Source: Epiperipatus broadwayi
Lineage: Eukaryota; Onychophora; Udeonychophora; Euonychophora; Peripatidae
Reading direction: 5' to 3'
NCBI GenBank assembly: GCA_028023455.1
Contig: JAQFVV010012420.1
Location: forward strand, 6,837,194 to 6,901,193
DNA: 64,000 bases
Both the position numbers and the translations under genes were made by a program. Each line of letters begins with the position of its first letter. Within the stretch, counting starts at the first letter, position 1. The notes beneath the pieces are model-generated. The model was not told where the DNA came from. It made no database searches and saw nothing but the letters and a program-made list of their open reading frames with translations. Shown here one piece after another: positions 11,094 to 23,784 of this stretch.

Positions 11094-11151
11094 AAATTCA
11101 GTTAAAGCTGATGAGGATTACCACGTAATCGAAAGCGCTACAAAAGAATTT
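11094..11151 (+). ncRNA. Hammerhead ribozyme in the right PLE 3' UTR
   Basis: CTGATGA is at 11108-11114. Stem II is GATTAC (11116-11121), loop CAC, GTAATC (11125-11130). GAAA is at 11131-11134. Stem III is AGC/GCT at 11134-11139 with no loop. The predicted cleavage follows A11140. Stem I is G11107-C11141, plus AAATTC (11094-11099) pairing with GAATTT (11146-11151) across an internal loop, where the loop-loop contact of natural hammerheads would form. It matches the left copy except in the stem I internal loop. It lies 20 bases after the stop codon. It could process PLE transcripts or circularise RNA. Activity is not shown. Confidence 0.82.
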
Positions 11152-11205
11152 AAACTATAATATTGCTTTTACCATTATTTTTTTATTTTTAATATATATA
11201 TATTG

Positions 11206-11900
11206 TAACAGTATGGAAAATTAGGGGTTAATGTAGGGAGAATATGGGGTGACATGGTTTTTAATTGGGTCACCATATTAGGGCTGATTTATGAGGAGAT
11301 GGGAAACCATCATAATCCCCACATTTAATAATCAAATTTAAATGTAAAAGGAATGAGCATGAGGAATCAGCAAAAAATAAGACTAATTATAAGTTCACCT
11401 AGCATTAAGAAAAAATAATAATAAAATCATTTATCACTATGAACAATCAATAACAAAAATTAACCGTCAAATTTGTGTCTGGATTAGAAAGAGATCCATT
11501 ATAAACAGGCTAATTATCTAGCCACTGACAAACTTGGGTAGATTATATAAACAATAATTTGGAAGCACAGACTTAAATATTAATCAGAATATTAAAATAA
11601 TAAAATAAGCTGAGATACTAAACAAGCCGATCATCATCAAGCCCTAGATATATAGTTCCATTAATACACCAGCCAACTAAAAACTTAATTTTTAATAAAT
11701 AAAAATAAAATAAAATGAAATGTAGTGCATGAACTTTAAAAGATAATATACCTTTCTGCCATTCAGGATTATCATCTGAATATTCAAAACATCAACATAA
11801 CTCTAATATCCATATCATTAACTGTACTCTCTAATCTTGGTCAGGAATCAAGAACTCTGAACTGTTTGTGTGAGCTAGAGCTAAATAAATAAAAATTATT
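11206..11900 (+). mobile_element. TGTAAC-family dispersed repeat, copy A (5' part)
   Basis: It starts TGTAACAGTATGG directly after the (AT)n end of the PLE. It is diverged but collinear with copies at 23785, 50628 and (reversed) 41303. Shared blocks are a CTGGATT..., a CTAGCC-type/ACTTGGG block, a GATCATCATCAA block near 11630, and an AAATAAAATGAAATGTAGTGCATGAAC-like block near 11710-11735. Homology fades after about 11900 and I do not find the GTTACA end, so this copy is truncated or has decayed. There is no coding capacity. See copy B for what the family may be. Confidence 0.6.
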
Positions 11901-14790
11901 CTAAATCACTTTAAATAATGTATTAGTTTACCCTACCATAATTAAATAGTTTTAATGGGACAATTTAAAAATCTTAGAACCCTAAGCTGTTTTGAAATAA
12001 AGTCACACACGCACTGCCAATTCATATAGCAGATAGCTGGTTAGAATAAAGGTGTTAAGACTGAAAAAATATTTTTTAAAACATTTAATAACTAATTGAT
12101 TAATGATAAACAAATTTTTAAAAAATGACATGATGGTATAAAATTTTAAATATTCATTTTATCAAAAAATAATATTTAGTTACAGAGAAATTATAATTAA
12201 CAAGTTGATTTCTATTCATTAAATTAATTAACTTTTCATTTATTAAGATATTTTTTAAATAACCAAAATTAAAAAAAACCATTTTAAAATCATAGATAAC
12301 AATCATTGACAAAGCTTAATTAACTCTTGGTTAAGTTTTTTTGGGAGAGGGGTGAAAATAAATGATTGAAAGAAACAGGTTTCAAAACAAAAATTAGATT
12401 TAAAAAAAATTAAATTTTCTATAAAACTCATACTTTTGAAGAGAAAATTGAATGCATTTTTTAAAAAAAATATGTTTTACAATTTGAAAATATTAAATTA
12501 ATGAAAATATTTAAATTTATCAATTCTTACACTTATAAATTATTACTTTTATATAAAAGAAATTTTTTTTACTATAAATGAAAACACAGTGTGCACAGAA
12601 AAAATACCTTCAACTATGGTTTTATTTTTCTATGAACTCTTTCTTTCCAGTTACAATTTCCAATTTTCCAGCTATGTTTTCTTCTTGAAGGCTTCACATG
12701 TATATGATAAATTGTCCTTTTTGGTATGCAGTGTTTCCAGATTAATCAATAGCCAATTTTATCCATTTCTTTCCACTAAAAATTTCCAGATGAGACTGAC
12801 ACATACAAAAACTTGTGTTCTTGGTTGAAGACATGATTTGTTTCAAATTATTGCAGGCTTTTTTTTCTTTACATTTTATTCCAGTGAAGGCAGGTTACAT
12901 GAAGGAAGATGATGTCTAATTTGTAGCTGAGTTTAGGACTTTATTTTCATTGTAGAAATCATTTTTATAACTAAACTCATACTGTGCTAAAAGCTGGTTT
13001 AAAACTTCTGTTCTGTGCAACATCTTGATCAAGATTTATGCTGTATTATGAGACAGCTTGGTGGAGACTTCTGATTTTTTCTTTTTATCAGTTGTGTTAA
13101 GAACTCTTTTCTTCTACTGTTTTTTCAGCAGCTGCTTTAAGGCTTGGCTGTTCTCTTTAACTGCTAGGTTAGGAATGACTTCTTAATGGACACCTAGGTC
13201 TTCTGACTTATTCCCACACCCCTCTTAACATTGGAAGAATGCTGCCTCAAACCTATATAATATGTCTCCAATATGACAATCTTTATAATATCAATTAGGT
13301 AAATGTTTACAAATATAATGGTTTAGTTAATTGCCTCTTTAAACATTGACATTAAAAAACAAGTCAAAAATTTAAAATAGAATCATAAAATTTTGACATT
13401 CTTTTTTAACTGTTTTCACAAAAGTAAGCTGAAATAATGTTATCATGTTTGACCTTTTAGGCAGTGCAATGGCACTGTAATCACTACTTTTCTATGTTAT
13501 TTTAAATTGTTGTATATGTTAAATTTCAATGGGTGACAGGCTGCAGTAATCATTTCTAAGAAGCATCCATTTCTATTGTATTAAATTTAACAAAAATTCC
13601 AAGAGATATCAGCAGTATACAGATCTTTATGAATCTTTGTCTGTGATTAACAGCACTTTCCATTGTTCTGACAAAGCTATAAAGGTGGTGGTGGTTTGTG
13701 ATTGGCTGCTGCTTTGGTTTCATTTCCTGTGCAGCTAAATGCCACACAAAACATGATTTTCAGTAATTGTTAATAATTATGATGTGATATTTTTGTTAAA
13801 GACTTATTATTAAACCAAAACAAAGTCATTAAGGGGTTGTCTTAGAAAACATTTTGGTTTTAAAAATACAGCTCTTAGAATGTATATGAAGTACATTATG
13901 AAAATTAGAAATTATCACAGAAAAGCCATTAGAGGCTAAAAAGAAAATTGTTTTTGTAAAAACTGTAAGTAAAATATTTAATAACAATTAATAATTTATT
14001 AACTTTTAGAATTTTTGTTTCTTTGATGATAATTAATTCTAAATATATTATTTTTAATAACATAAAATTATAATATCTAATATTTTGTTCTTTTAACTTT
14101 TTTGACAAGATATCATGAAGCCCATGCGGTAAAATCAGCCATTTTATTTTATACATATAAAACATTTTTAATAAAATTATTTTAAAGCTTAAATTACAAT
14201 TATTTATCTTTATTTTAGTAATAAATATAATATTTACTCTTTACATATCGAAATATATAAAATTCAACCCTTAAATTTACCATTCTCATAATGTCATAGA
14301 ATTTCCTATTATTCTTATAGTTTTATACTATACCTTTTTTTCAACTTATAAAACATTATTCTAACTGTAAGTATTCACAAAAACGTCCATGCACATTTAA
14401 ATATTATATATAGGTTATGTTTGTTTATAAATGATTTTAAATCAGATATAAATCACTAAAATTATGACTATGTTATGAGCAATTTCTTCATCTTAATAAG
14501 GGATATTTGATATTAAAATGTTTTTCAGTATAATGTAGGATAAGCAACTTGAATTTGTTTATGAATATTTTCTGTAAATATTGAATTTAGCCATTATTTT
14601 AAAATTTTGATACACATTTTAAAACTTGAATAACAATTATGTTCATTGTATTGGATTTGTCTAGCAACACTATACAAATAAATATGACATGATTTTAAAA
14701 TTATAATTATTACTAAATACAATTCTTAAGTTGATCATTTTTAATATGGGCTTACTATTATAATATATATAGTAATGGAGAGCAGGCACC
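11901..14790. other. AT-rich, no gene recognised
   Basis: The short open frames here (for example 12589-12828 and 13929-14165) have no motif, show AT-driven composition, and look like chance. A less AT-rich patch at 12590-13260 could be the distal part of the preceding repeat, but I could not align it with the other copies. Confidence 0.4.
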
Positions 14791-14799
14791 CTAATACCA

Positions 14800-16580
14800 A
14801 CACTAGAGTGCACCAGTAGACCTACAGTCAAGAAAAGGTTTTAGATCAGATAGGCATATAGGAGATAGTTTATTTGTAGGTACATAACTTATGGATATGA
14901 TTAGGAATTCAGGTAGACAGTTATATATGAGTTTTATAGATATAGAGAAGGCATATGATAGAGTAAATAGAAATAGATTATGGGTAACTTTAGCAAATTT
15001 GGGAATGGATGAAGCTTTAGTAGATATTATTAAGACATCATATGAAAATAATTATTGTACATATCAATTAGGGAATATAGAATCAGTTAAAGTTAAAAAT
15101 GGGGTGGGACTAAGGCAAGGATGCCCTATGCCACCTACTTTGTTTGTGTTATATTTAAGTGAAATGGAATGAGCAATAGAAAGATTAAGAAGACGGATAG
15201 AGATACCGTTAATACAGTGGTAAGAGAGTATATATTTTGTCGGTCTTTTTTTGCGGATGATATTTTTTTGTGTGCAGAAAGAAGAAAAGATATGGAAGTT
15301 ATGCTGATGACATGTGCAAGGGTGGGTAAAGAGATGGGAATTAAATTTAATGAAGAAAAATCAAATATAATGATGGTTAATACTGGAGAAAGAGAAGATG
15401 TAGAATTTTTATTCGGCGATATTAAGTTAAATGTGGTGAATAGATATAATTATTTGGGAATTATTTTAAGTAATTAGAAAAAATATTTGGGTGAATGGGA
15501 GAAAAAATTGATAAATGAAGCAAAGAAAAGAAAAGGATTGGTAAAGAAATTAACAGTGTTTTCATATAATAAGTATGATGTAGCTAGAATTATATGGGAG
15601 TTGCAGAAGCAGGGTTAACATATGGTAATGATGCATTATGTGTTAGTAAAGGGTATTAGATTACTTACAAAAAATACAAAGAGAAGTAGGAAGACATGCA
15701 TTGGATGCAGATGGGTGGACATCAAGGGAGGCAATTCAAGGAGAAATGGGATGGTCAATTTTTTATATGAGAGATGCAAAAAGTAAAATAAAAATGTTTG
15801 GTAGGTTGCAGTTTATGGATAATAAAAGAATAGCCAAAATAGTATTTAATTGGGTTACAAGTAAAGGGCAGGCAAAAAGATGGTTAAGAAAGGTCTAATG
15901 CGGTATGCAAAAGATTTGGATAAAGAATTTATATCAGTATACTTGTACAAAATGTGGAATAATTGTGTTAGGAGGATTGTTGAGTGTTATAGTGATAAGG
16001 AATGGGATAAAAGAATAGATGCATTAATAAAGAATAGGGAGTTGGAAAGATGGAGAACTAGTATGGAGAGTAAAAAGAGTTTAAATATATATAGAAGTAA
16101 ATGGAATATTGGGTGTGAGTTAATTTATGATAGTAGTAAGGAAAGTAGTTGATTGTTTAAGGCTCGAACGGGTTCTTTAACAACAAGAGAATATACATGT
16201 AAATGGAAAAATATGGGTGATTTAGTTTGCAAATTGTGTAAGGAAAACATATAAAATATTAGACATCTGTTAATTGAATGTAAATGCTTGAAAGCAAAAA
16301 GAGTACAAATAATTAAGTTATGGAAAAATAAATATGAACAAAGTGCTTATACAGAAAGTGGGTTATTGTTTTTTATGCTGGCTTTGGGAAAAAATAAGGG
16401 GAATTTAGATATAAAGGCCATATACTTGACAAAAATTATGTTGTGGAAATGGGATGAAGCAGATTATGGGAAAACTTAGGGTGGGGAATGGAAAGAGAAG
16501 GTAAAGTAGCTAAAAGGTTTTTCTGGGCATAGTTGCTGAGAGATTCCTGATTCCATTTAAGGAGAATTCACAGTGCATCA
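14800..16580 (+). pseudogene. Non-LTR retrotransposon (LINE) RT and C-terminal zinc knuckle, broken
   Basis: 5'-truncated LINE. Its translation shows GFRSDR and GDSLFV (RT motif 2 region, about 14840-14882), FIDIEKAYDRVNRNRLW (motif A, about 14933), GLRQGCPMPPTLF (motif B, about 15107), FFADDIFLC (motif C, about 15247, catalytic Asp pair intact) and YNYLGIIL. Near 16225-16280 there is a C-terminal CxxC...HxxxxC knuckle reading CKLCKENI, a stop, then NIRHLLIEC. Breaks are TAA at 14885, TGA at 15170 with a frame change before motif C, TAG at 15475, and more stops downstream. A CATCACATCACATCA tail near 16574 may be the 3' end. The RT would have primed on nicked target DNA. The clade is not resolved. 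Decay is moderate. Confidence 0.82.
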
Positions 16581-16789
16581 CATCACATCAAAAGGAAAGT
16601 TTATTGGTGATGATATCAAATATAAATGCCTACCCAACTGTACCATCACTCATATATTTAAAGTTCCCTTTTAGATTGTGGAGAGCAGAGATTCTTTGCA
16701 AATATCAATTGGCAGAGCAGACAATAGAAACAAATACTGAAACAAAACTAACCATCATCAAAATAACATTTATTTATGGCATAGTATAA

Positions 16790-16995
16790 TATAGTTCCAT
16801 TATAATAGAGCTCAAATATATCAAGTTCAAATACAATAGTTGAAATATATCAGGGTTTAAACACAATATACTTCAAATATATATCAGAGTTCAAATATCA
16901 TAATTAAAGTATATCAGGGGTTAAATACAACAGAGTTTAAATAGATATCAGAATTGAAATATAATAATGCAAATATGTGGTTTAAATACAAATGC
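16790..16995 (+). repeat. 32-bp degenerate tandem repeat, about six copies
   Basis: The unit is about 32 bp, of the form agttcaaatacaatag followed by ttgaaatatatcaggg. It recurs about six times with substitutions and small indels, starting about 16810, 16842, 16875, 16907 and 16939. There is no coding potential. Confidence 0.7.
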
Positions 16996-18120
16996 ATTGG
17001 ATAATTAACTCTTTTCATGTTAACATAGAGGGCATTTGATACCTGGTGACTTTAAATATTATTCTTCATAAAAATTTACATTATAATATTGGATTATCAC
17101 TGAAGTTTAAAAATTATTTTATAGTTTATCAAGATGTGTGTATGCACACACACACACATATATCTACTTTTGAATTTAAAAAACAATCAATAAGTAAGCA
17201 ACTTAAATTCACTATAAATGTCCACACCATGTAGGCTATTACAAAATTAGAAATAGCATCTTACTCCAAGAACAAAATAAAAATATAATTTATGGGGAGA
17301 AATATATCTGAACTCAAAGCAAAATGAAAATCATCTGCAAGTACCTCAGCAGGAATAATTGACATAGCAATGGGAAGGTAAATCAACACATATAAATTCA
17401 AGTGTGGTAGTTAAATATCTAAGGATCCTTATATGCAAAATACACACATATATATATCAATACTTAATTTCAGATGTGTGAATCAAACAAAGTAAACAAG
17501 GCAAACTGTGTACCAGTTTAGAATAATAAAATCAGCTTATCAAATGATTTATATAGCTACCCACATCCATTAAATATTATGTATTTATATTAAAAAAAAG
17601 TAGCAAGATTAAATAGTTTTTCTCAGAAGATTTGCTGTAACAAGGAAATAAAACGAAAGTGTTGTTTTTCTTTCTCTTTTTAAAACCTTATTTACATCAT
17701 TGCAAAATTAGTAGTATTTAGCTTGCTATAGGTTAGGATGGGAGAAATAAGAATTATTATGTCAGATTTGTGGATGTTACAACAGTACTTAAATATAATG
17801 ATGTTATGCATATCAAAATATTATGTTGGATTGGCTAAGATTTAGAATAAAAATAAATACTAATAAAATTAAATTAAAACAAATGGAAGGTATGCTCACT
17901 TGCTGAACTATTAAAAATAATTGGAATTTGCAAAGTTATAGCTTAGTGATTTTAAATATTAAAGAAATTAGATAATTGTTTGCTGCTATTTGAAAAGAAA
18001 TCATGTCCAGTATCTTGTACTTAAAATAAAATGTATAAACTACCAGAATATGAATGTACAATATAAAAAAAGTAGAATAAGGTAAGACATCTTACATTAA
18101 AATAACTAGAAATAAAATAG
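16996..18120. other. AT-rich, nothing recognised
   Basis: Only a (CA)n run near 17145 and scattered A/T tracts. No open frame with a motif. Confidence 0.4.
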
Positions 18121-18234
18121 GCAAAACTCATTATACATATTGCCACACACAGCAAGCTAGAGTAATCAATGGATGCCAGAAGGCTTGTGCATAAAATTAC
18201 TCTAGCTTGCTGTGTGTGGCATAGTGAGTTTTGC
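18121..18234. repeat. Hairpin-forming foldback element, conserved loop
   Basis: Two 25-base arms are perfectly complementary (18142-18166 and 18196-18220), with a 29-base loop. An outer 10-bp pairing, GCAAAACTCA (18121-18130) with TGAGTTTTGC (18225-18234), is separated from them by small unequal gaps. The loop holds ATGCCAGAAGGCTTGTGC, and it also occurs identically near 53365 and, reversed, near 53870 in the foldback at 53262-53943. There the outer GCAAAACTC end is shared but the stem sequence differs. It is probably a member of the same MITE-like family. A transcribed hairpin RNA is the alternative. Confidence 0.75.
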
Positions 18235-20345
18235 CTGATTTAAAACAGGTATACACAAGCATAAAAAGTGGTGGTCATGTGATGTTTATTGGGTTAGAAA
18301 TAAAATAGTGAATATATAAAATGAACTTATTAAAAGAAATATTTCCATGGTAACTGTCTATATCAAAAATATTTTACTTTATTGGACACCTTTAAAGAAT
18401 GATTTCAAAAGTTATTTACATATCATCTAAAGATAGCTTAGTATTATTATATATTATCTTTTGTAACGTAATTATATACTTTAATTTGTAGTTATGATTA
18501 TGTTTATTATTTTAAAATAATGAAATAAGAAGAAATATTATTAATGATATTCTTGTTTTTGTTTTTTTTTTGTTTTTTTTTTGATAAAAGAGTGGGATTG
18601 TATAAGTAAGAGTTATATATTAGCATATTGTTAACTGAATTAATATTTTCTTAAATTAATAATTCAAATGTTTGCTAGAAGCTATAAACTTCTTTATTTT
18701 ATTAATATCTATTCCTGGAAATGAAATTATTTTTATAACTTATGTATTTTTATTTTATTTTTTTTAAGCAATTTAATTAATTATCGATTAAAAGAATTCG
18801 CATTTGAAAAGAAATTTAAATCTGTTCCCTCATTTAATGAGAGCTTGTAGCACAAAATTGTTTTTTAGAACTTTTATGATTCAAATATCAAAACAAGATT
18901 TTAGTTTTACATCCAAACTAAATCTCATTCATGATGTGAAATATCAAAACAAATATTTAGTTTAAAATCCAAATTAAACCTCATTATTGACGTTATTTGG
19001 CATTGCTTTTTGATTGGGTGAATAACAAATATTTTGTTAATTGGAGAAAGTTCAGGATAATCGCTGTTAATGCATTATCCTTAGTGGTATCTGGAAATAA
19101 CTTAATTATCATCATTTATGTGTTATAGTATTAAATATTTGCAAAAAAATATTTAATGTTAACTAGTTGCTTAGATATATATTTAAAAACTCATGCAATT
19201 AAGTGTTTGATTTTATTTATTAAAAAAATAATGGAATTTGTAAATTATAACCAAATGAGAAATTGGTAACTTTTAACATAAAATCACTAATGTCTATTAG
19301 ATTAAATTCACACATTGTTTTTCTATCTTTAAAATTTCACTTAGGAAAAATTGCTAAAATATTTAATATTGTCAGAAAATTATTTACTATATATATAAAC
19401 TAAAAGTATTAATTAATTTATTTTTGATACAAAAATTACTTAAATTGTTTTAATGTTGAGTTTCTCTAAGAAGCAAAATTATTATACTAAAAAAAAATAA
19501 AGATGAAAACGGTTAGATAGTTAACTGTGTTAACTTCTAATTTTATGAACAATTTTACTTTCTGGAAGTAATTTAGTTAGGTTGTTAACGTGCGTTTTCA
19601 TGCAGACAGAAAATTTTCTCTTGTCAAAAACACACAAGAAGAATTTAATTTTACGCTATTTTTCTTTCATGACAGAGTGGAGGGGGAGAGGAAATCAATA
19701 AATGGATTTTTAAGGTAATCATAAAGCTTTCTAGAACTTGTAAAAATCATTATTCAAAAATACATTGTAAAATTATACTTAAAAAAAAAACTATATTAAT
19801 TATTAGGTTTATTTTAAAAAAAAATTTTAAAAAAAATTAAGATTTTTTTATATAGAAAAACAATATAATTTTATAATTATTTGATATTTTTACAGCTTTA
19901 GAATCATTTATTAAAATACAATGTATGCTATATTCGTCAACCAAAGAAAGTTCACATACAGAGATATCAATCAATTTTTATAAGAAGAGTTTGTTTGTGG
20001 TCTTGTATCATTCAACTTACTTATTTCATATCTCATTAGCATCCTAATGATATATAGTTCATAACTTTTTGACTGCAGATCTAAAATTAGATTCTAAAAT
20101 AAGCTATGTTAAGCTGATAATTAGAAATAACATATTACCTTTAACAATTTAATCAAGCAACATTGTTAGTTTTTTTGAAATCCTATATTATTTATCTGTT
20201 ATTGAACAACATTCTTAACATACAAATTTAGTCTCACAGAAGAACTTACCAAACATACATTTTAAGAGTTAGTTTAAAATATTTTAAATATATTTTCTTA
20301 AGTATTAGCTTATGTTTCAAAAATATTATTAGAATAATTAACTTG
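18235..20345. other. AT-rich, nothing recognised
   Basis: A CATGTGATG string at about 18275 is shared with the foldback at 53.5 kb and may mark the outer end of the 18.1-kb element. The rest is A/T-rich with poly-T near 18558-18583 and no coding signal. Confidence 0.4.
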
Positions 20346-20349
20346 AAAA

Positions 20350-21460
20350 ATATCTGGAAAAATAGAATATTATATTGGCAGGAAACAGTTGGTTTTCAGA
20401 GAAGCAAAAGTACAAGAGTGGTCATGGATCATATGACCACCATCTCTTATGCTTGTGTAAACTGTTGTTAAAACAGGCAATACGTATGAATGTTGTTAGA
20501 ACAATTGCAGAGAAATATATTGAAAAAAAAATTAATATTAGTTTAGTAAATTTGCAAAAGGCATATATATGACTATCTTGAAGGAGAAATAAATATTTTG
20601 GAAAGAAAGATGATTGATGTGGAATAAGTATACTGAATAAAGAATAAGAATCAGTCAGGAGAATAATGAATTTGAGAAAATGAATATAAAAAGAAGTGGT
20701 AGACAAGGATGTTGCATACCATCTATGCTTTTAATTTTTATTCAGAACATATAATACATAAATATTTAGACTATAGAGGATCTAATATTGGAGGTAGAAT
20801 AATAAAATGTATATGATTTGTTGATTATATTGTTTCTATAACAGGATAAAAAGAACTGCAAGAATATATTGAATGATGTATGGGATATGGAATGAAATGT
20901 GTTTATGAATAACAAAGAATACAAACAGAATGCAAATTAATATTCATAATAAAATAGTTTAACAGGTGAATGAATTTGTTGATTGATTGAGGATAGCAGA
21001 AGTGAAGATGAAATTAAAAAAGGATAACATTGGCAAAGGCAGCATTTATTTAAAAAAGAAAATGTTTTGTGTATTTGTGAGGAGAAAATTAACAAAAAGA
21101 TTAAATTCTAATGTGAGGTGTGTTATTGTATGCTTTTAAAACATGGCCAGTGTGTAAAAGAATTAGAAAAAAAATTGGAACCTTTGATATGTGGATGTGG
21201 AAAAAAATGATAAAAATTAGTTGGATGATCTTAGATTGGTCATGTACCAAGAATAATGAATTGCTTAATGAAGGGTGTTTATGTGGGAATTGTGGAAGAT
21301 AACAGAAAAAGAAGATGGAAAAGATTGATTTTGTTGGAAGACATATGAGATGTGAAAACATATGTGAATTTCAAATTCTGGTCAATGAATAAATAAGAAT
21401 GAAGATATTGATGAGTTGGCTGTATGACTGTCCTCTTGAGCTATACATAGAACAGTGAAC
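20350..21460 (+). pseudogene. RTE-like LINE fragment, strongly decayed
   Basis: Scattered RT and post-RT motifs appear in several frames. They are VNLQKAY (motif A remnant, near 20548), SGRQGCCIPSMLL (motif B, near 20696), FVDYIV (motif C remnant of F/Y-A-D-D, near 20817), and LLYAFKTWPVCKR, FDMWMWKKMIKISWM (near 21122-21225). The last block corresponds to the ...ETWT...FEMWCWRRML.I.W stretch after the RT of RTE-type LINEs. Many stops and frameshifts are present; no part can be functional. The endonuclease domain is not recognisable. Confidence 0.7.
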
Positions 21461-21469
21461 AATTGGTTG

Positions 21470-23780
21470 ATAGATTTTTATAATAAGTTTTGTATATTAT
21501 TTTTATGGAATAAATTACTGTCTATATATCTATGATATAAAAACATTATTGCTTTAACAGATAAATGAAGATTCCATTTTAAATTGTAGTTAATATTTGC
21601 AGTAATAATCTTTCAAAGCAATAACCAATTAAAACTCATCTACACACACAGGTTGAGAAAATAGTAAGCTGCTATTGCTATAATATTGTCAAAAATCTCA
21701 GTACTATAATATTATTAGAGGGTAACTCTTGATTTTATTATAGTAGTGATAGTTTGCTAATTACTCAGCTACACAGTTTATTTTTAATTGGCTATTGTTT
21801 TAAAAGATTGTGGCTGCAGATTTTAATTACAATTAAAAACAGTATCCCCATTTATAATATTTATATATATATATTGAGATACACGTTTTATAAATTGGAT
21901 TGTTTTTTTCTTATAGACATTTATATTATATAAGCACACATAATGATTCAATTTAAATTTAGTTTCAAAGATACTAATTTATTTTAATGAAATATATTTA
22001 AAATTGGGTAGGAACAAAACTTAGTTAAATAGTAATCCATAAATTTTTTCTCATTATTTTTAATTAAAATTCTTGGATAACCAATTTCTTTTAAGCTTTG
22101 TTTCAGGTTTTGAAAAAGTTTTAAATTTTAATTGAACCTATTTTTAGGGATTAAGCTGTCCAGTGTCATCTATAAACATGTGACCTTGTTTAATTAAAAA
22201 AGTTTGTAATCATGAATAATTAAAGTTATTATTTTTTGTTTAATTAAATATTTCCATAAGCATGGACAATCAAAATACTTTCTGACTTGTTAATTAAGAA
22301 AGTGTTTTCCAATGTTGGTAATAATATAAAATGACTGACTCAGAAAATAATTTTGTTGTCTGGTCTGTGCTTCTGAACTGCAACATAAATTACTAGAAAT
22401 ATCACCAAACAGTTGAACTAACCATTATGTGCTACTAATAAGCCCCCACAGAACTTTACTCAGCATGAATCCCATAACCATCAGGATGTCCAACTCTGCT
22501 TGCTGAATTTGATCCAATGCCACATCAAATGTCTTTATATATGTTAAGTTGTAGTTAAACAGACATACTTATCAGTCATGAAAAGGAATTAATTTTCACA
22601 ACAAACTCTGTCTGGAAACATAACCCAATTATGACTAAGATTGAATAAACATTATTAGCACACCACCAAAGAACTTTTTTTGACTATATACACACATAAA
22701 TATAATTCCACTTTTATAAGAAAATAATATCTGCTCATCCATATTATGGACTTAAGATAAATATTTGATCAACTTTTAAACTGTCATTACCAAGAAGCCA
22801 TTTAACTATATTTAAAGATGTCAGTCAATTTATAATTTGATTTAAATGATTTTGTGTATTTTTGTATTTATCTTTTATATTAACTTTTAATACTTATACT
22901 TGTAACAATTGATTTACTTCAATGTATTTGATATCATGGTATGCTTTGAAATTTTTAAATATTTTTATTTTTGTAGATGCTATATTACTTATATTTTTAA
23001 ATATTTGATATATTAAAGAAATTGATTTTGTTTCTTAAAATTTTTCATTTTTCTCCTAGTTTTAAAATTCATGATTTTTCTAATCAAAATTTGGTTTTCA
23101 AATAAATAACATTTAGTTTTAGATCTCTCTTTTTCCTAAAGAAAAGTTTTAAAAACAAGAATATAAAAAAGATTTAGTTATTATAAATAATAAAAATTTA
23201 GTTTTAGAAGATGTTTCTGATGATTTTCAAAAATTATTAATTTAAGTCAAGATAGGTGTGTGTCTAAAACAATGTGCACATGTCATATAAATACTTCAGT
23301 AAGTTGAATTTATTGTGCTTAAATTCATAGGCAGTTTACCTTATTTACTTTTTTGCTTCACATACACATCTGAAATTAAAAACATTAGTATATATATATG
23401 TATGCATTTTCATATAGTGATTCATAGATATTTTATTCATTGTACTTGAGTTTGTATATGATTGATTACTTGTTTCCCCATGCTCCATTATTCCTGCTTG
23501 AGGTACTCCCATTAGATTTTGATATTGGTTAAGGTTCAAAAACATTTCCCCACATGAATCATATTTTGCTTTGTACTATGAATGGTTGTTGTTACTTTTA
23601 GTGGCATGGGATCAAATACATACTATATAGATCCAATTTTGTAATGGCCTGCAGGTTGTGAACATTTAAAATTAATTCAAGTTATATTATTGTTTTAAGC
23701 TAATAGAATACAGCATCATAATGCCAAGTTTTGTTAATATTAATATTTAAAGTTTTCAGATATACATGCAATATATACTG
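21470..23780. other. AT-rich, no gene recognised
   Basis: A slightly more complex patch at 22330-22640 has no family I can name. Otherwise A/T-rich with short chance frames, for example 23345-23545 on the minus strand. Confidence 0.4.
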
Positions 23781-23784
23781 TAAT

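Larger units (their letters stand above)
6740..11206. mobile_element. Penelope-like retroelement, two copies head-to-head (large palindrome)
   Basis: Two copies of one Penelope-like element form an inverted repeat with arms of about 2.2 kb (about 6740-8936 and 9011-11206) and a 74-bp spacer at 8937-9010. Each arm encodes a reverse transcriptase followed by a GIY-YIG endonuclease, then a short 3' UTR with a hammerhead ribozyme sequence, and ends outward in an (AT)n tract. The encoded proteins differ at about 17 of some 686 aligned positions by my count. Both 5' ends are truncated and the right copy keeps slightly more N-terminal coding sequence. Inverted, 5'-truncated and tandem arrangements are known for this class. 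The target-site duplication cannot be read because both ends lie in (AT)n. Confidence 0.9.

Noticed and set aside
12589-12828. Small frames such as 12589-12828, 13929-14165, 21101-21361, 25580-25936, 40918-41268, 55306-55548, 58325-58528
   Set aside because: Short, rich in Ile, Lys, Phe, Leu and Asn, no domain motif, and several lie inside non-coding repeats or antisense to them.
16790-16995. The 32-bp tandem repeat as a CRISPR array
   Set aside because: The units are contiguous and diverged, with no constant repeat separated by unique spacers; the window is eukaryotic.
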